DNA of 5,676 bases from Thermoleophilia bacterium (lineage in GTDB: Bacteria; Actinomycetota; Thermoleophilia; Gaiellales; JAICJC01): assembly GCA_025928435.1 (NCBI GenBank), contig JAICJM010000229.1, positions 1 to 5,676 on the forward strand, given 5' to 3'. Position 1 is the stretch's first letter. Each line of letters begins with the position of its first letter. A model generated the notes under the pieces. The model saw only the letters and a list, made by a program, of their open reading frames with translations, was not told the origin of the DNA and ran no database searches. Position numbers and translations under genes: made by a program. Below, one piece after another: positions 5,536 through 5,676 of this stretch.

Positions 5536-5676
5536 CTAGTGCTCCGTTCCAGAAGTCTCTCGGGCTCGTGCGGCTGCAAATCGTCGCCTGGCTGTGTCCT
5601 CGGTCGCCCCGATATTCCCGATATCGGGGCTCCCTGCGTCCTTGCCATGCTCGATTTTCGCTCGCCCGATCATCAA
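5536..5676 (-). CDS. Possible 3' end of a gene entering from the right (or short ORF)
   Basis: On the minus strand a frame is open from the window edge to TAG at 5538-5536, two bases from the kinase stop. From the ATG at 5673 it gives 45 aa, beginning MIGRAKIEHGKDAG and ending RRRFAAARARETSGTEH. The frame continues to the window edge as TTG, so it may be the tail of a longer protein. The DNA is less GC-rich than the kinase gene (AAATC, ATTTT and GATATT words). I do not recognise a domain. The plus strand is also open here (GTG at 5539 to the window edge), so strand and coding status are uncertain, and a non-coding dispersed element is equally possible. Confidence 0.25.
   Translation of the reverse strand: MMIGRAKIEHGKDAGSPDIGNIGATEDTARRRFAAARARETSGTEH
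5606..5630. repeat. 10-bp hairpin with internal direct repeat, downstream of the kinase
   Basis: GCCCCGATAT (5606-5615) pairs perfectly with ATATCGGGGC (5621-5630) across a 5-base loop. Within it, CCCGATAT occurs twice at 9-base spacing (5608-5615 and 5617-5624), and CCCGATATCGGG (5617-5628) is a separate 12-bp palindrome, so two alternative foldings compete. It starts 72 bases after the kinase stop. It could end transcription in either direction, but no T run follows on either strand; a protein-binding site or part of a repeat element is equally likely. Confidence 0.7.

Noticed and set aside
3582..5648. Very long minus-strand open frame opposite the two-component genes
   Set aside because: Its product over this part is a low-complexity Arg/Ala/Gly/Asp/Val mixture with no motif, as expected opposite GC-rich codons. 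Only its last ~97 codons (3288-3581) look like a real protein and are annotated.
1..5676. CRISPR array, tRNA/rRNA, transposase or defence cluster
   Set aside because: No regularly spaced repeats, no RNA gene structure and no transposase, nuclease or helicase motif is seen; the window is mostly ordinary metabolic and regulatory genes.

Overview
This is a GC-rich bacterial chromosomal window, roughly 70% GC or more by eye in the main genes. It carries the 3' half of a tryptophan operon, two small reverse-strand genes and an OmpR-type two-component system. GC content, dense packing, GTG starts and leaderless-looking promoters suggest Actinomycetota. A dedicated trpF is unlike Streptomyces or Mycobacterium, which use PriA, so a deep branch such as Thermoleophilia is plausible. 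That placement is inference; no marker in the window fixes it.

Positions 1-2745, plus strand: the end of trpC (indole-3-glycerol-phosphate synthase), then trpF, trpB and trpA. All three junctions are 4-base start/stop overlaps (ATGA, GTGA, GTGA), so the genes should be co-transcribed and translationally coupled. Together they convert phosphoribosyl-anthranilate to tryptophan; the anthranilate steps would lie to the left. trpF is odd in two ways: it lacks several family signature residues, and a perfect 32-bp nested palindrome (443-474) sits in its coding frame.

Positions 2755-3581, minus strand: a 149-aa protein resembling PUA-like/EVE-type domains, in DNA of visibly lower GC than its neighbours, and upstream of it a ~97-aa protein resembling dimeric alpha+beta barrel (ABM-like) proteins. 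A 9-bp hairpin separates the two. The first gene converges on trpA with only 9 bases between stop codons.

Positions 3582-3647 form a short divergent promoter region. Positions 3648-5534, plus strand, hold a response regulator and a membrane histidine kinase, 12 bases apart, which form a complete two-component pair with no visible clue to the stimulus. The kinase lacks a full HAMP linker.

Positions 5535-5676 have a different composition, a 10-bp hairpin with a short direct repeat, and reading frames open on both strands to the window edge. This may be the end of a gene entering from the right or a copy of a dispersed element. No tRNA, rRNA, CRISPR array, transposase or defence cluster is visible. 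The best candidates for something little described are the palindrome inside trpF and the right-hand end element.
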